Source: Candidatus Latescibacterota bacterium
GTDB lineage: Bacteria > Latescibacterota > UBA2968 > UBA8231
Direction of reading: 5' to 3'
Assembly: GCA_022825185.1 (NCBI GenBank)
Contig: JAJDYK010000092.1
Coordinates: 1-5,725, forward strand
DNA length: 5,725 nt
Below the pieces are notes generated by a model, which had not been told where the DNA came from, searched no databases, and worked only from the letters and a program-made list of their open reading frames with translations. The translations under genes and the position numbers were made by a program. Of the stretch, positions 5,372 through 5,725 are shown piece by piece. Within the stretch, counting starts at the first letter, position 1; each line of letters begins with the position of its first letter.

Positions 5372-5725
5372 CTAAAAAACCGGAATGAACTTGTGGCACA
5401 CGGGCGAGACTACTTCGGCCTTGTGGCCGGTAGGAGTGAGCTTGCCAGTGTCTGGATCGACGCGGAAGGTGAAGATGTCGTCGGTGCTGTGATTGCCAGC
5501 AATTAGGTAGGTGCCCGTGGGGTCGAGGCCGAAGTTGCGCGGGCTGGCACCGCCGGTCGGCACGATCTCGACGAGTGCGAGCTTGCCGTTGTCTTGGTCG
5601 ATGGCATAGACGGCAATAGAGTCGTGGCCTCGATTGGACCCGTAGAGGAAGCGGCCATTGGGGTGGACGTGGATGTCGGCGGTGTGGCTGACCTCCGCAT
5701 AGCCGTCGGGCAGCGTCGAGATGGT
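5372..5725 (-). CDS. Lactonase family protein (YbhE/6-phosphogluconolactonase type beta-propeller), C-terminal part
   Basis: The minus-strand frame is open from the window edge to a TAG at 5372-5374, giving the last 117 residues of a protein that is normally about 340-390 residues long. Two successive propeller blades are visible: ADIHVHPNGRFLYGSNRG (16-33) leading to VYAIDQDNGKL, and PRNFGLDPTGTYLIAGN (62-78) leading to FRVDPDTGKLTPTG. The chain ends in SPVCHKFIPVF (107-117), which closes the propeller as in the Lactonase family (PF10282). Family members hydrolyse sugar lactones such as 6-phosphogluconolactone. Many in this family are secreted and uncharacterised, and the 5' end needed to check for a signal peptide is missing. 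An internal GTG at 5563 is not the start, because the conserved frame continues through it to the edge. Confidence 0.88.
   Translation of the reverse strand, partial: TISTLPDGYAEVSHTADIHVHPNGRFLYGSNRGHDSIAVYAIDQDNGKLALVEIVPTGGASPRNFGLDPTGTYLIAGNHSTDDIFTFRVDPDTGKLTPTGHKAEVVSPVCHKFIPVF

Noticed and set aside
5372..5563. Short separate gene starting at the GTG at 5563
   Set aside because: The same frame continues upstream without a stop to the window edge and encodes another propeller blade, so this is the end of a larger lactonase.

Overview
The window looks like chromosomal DNA from a diderm (Gram-negative-type) bacterium. It is GC-rich over most of its length; one 60-base line inside the dehydratase-like gene (4261-4320) has 42 G/C. 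The solute-binding protein has a plain Sec signal peptide rather than a clear lipoprotein signal, which suggests a periplasm. No feature fixes the taxon. The mix of genes (enolase-superfamily sugar-acid enzyme, YbhE-type lactonase, M24 hydrolase, sugar ABC transporter) is common in sugar-degrading heterotrophs, including uncultured lineages. No tRNA, rRNA, CRISPR array, transposase or phage gene is visible.

Layout. On the minus strand, 1-1242 holds the start of a sugar-type ABC import operon: a periplasmic binding protein (70-1242), followed one base later by the first 22 codons of its ATP-binding subunit (1-68, cut by the window edge). A good sigma70-type promoter lies at 1273-1302. A divergent plus-strand operon covers 1447-4544: an M24-family metallohydrolase, an inositol-monophosphatase-family sugar phosphatase that starts at a TTG overlapping the previous stop, and a galactonate-dehydratase-like member of the mandelate racemase/enolase superfamily. 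Two unrelated minus-strand genes face this operon: a phosphoglycolate-phosphatase-like HAD hydrolase (4618-5265), and the C-terminal third of a lactonase (5372-5725) whose 5' end lies beyond the window.

How it may work together (inference). The transporter and the divergent operon share a 204-bp control region and probably form one catabolic locus. A sugar, sugar acid or conjugate would be imported. The M24 enzyme might cleave a C-N or similar bond, the IMPase-family enzyme would dephosphorylate an intermediate, and the dehydratase would convert an aldonic acid to a 2-keto-3-deoxy acid. The substrate cannot be read from the sequence. The lactonase could supply an aldonate, but it is not in the same transcription unit.

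Other structure. The HAD gene sits in a clearly AT-richer patch (25 and 26 G/C in the 60-base lines at 4921 and 5041). It is bracketed by two palindromic elements: a three-arm inverted-repeat cluster at 4563-4601 and a 15-bp hairpin at 5321-5361. This patch is the least ordinary part of the window. I do not see a clearly novel defence, RNA or mobile system here.
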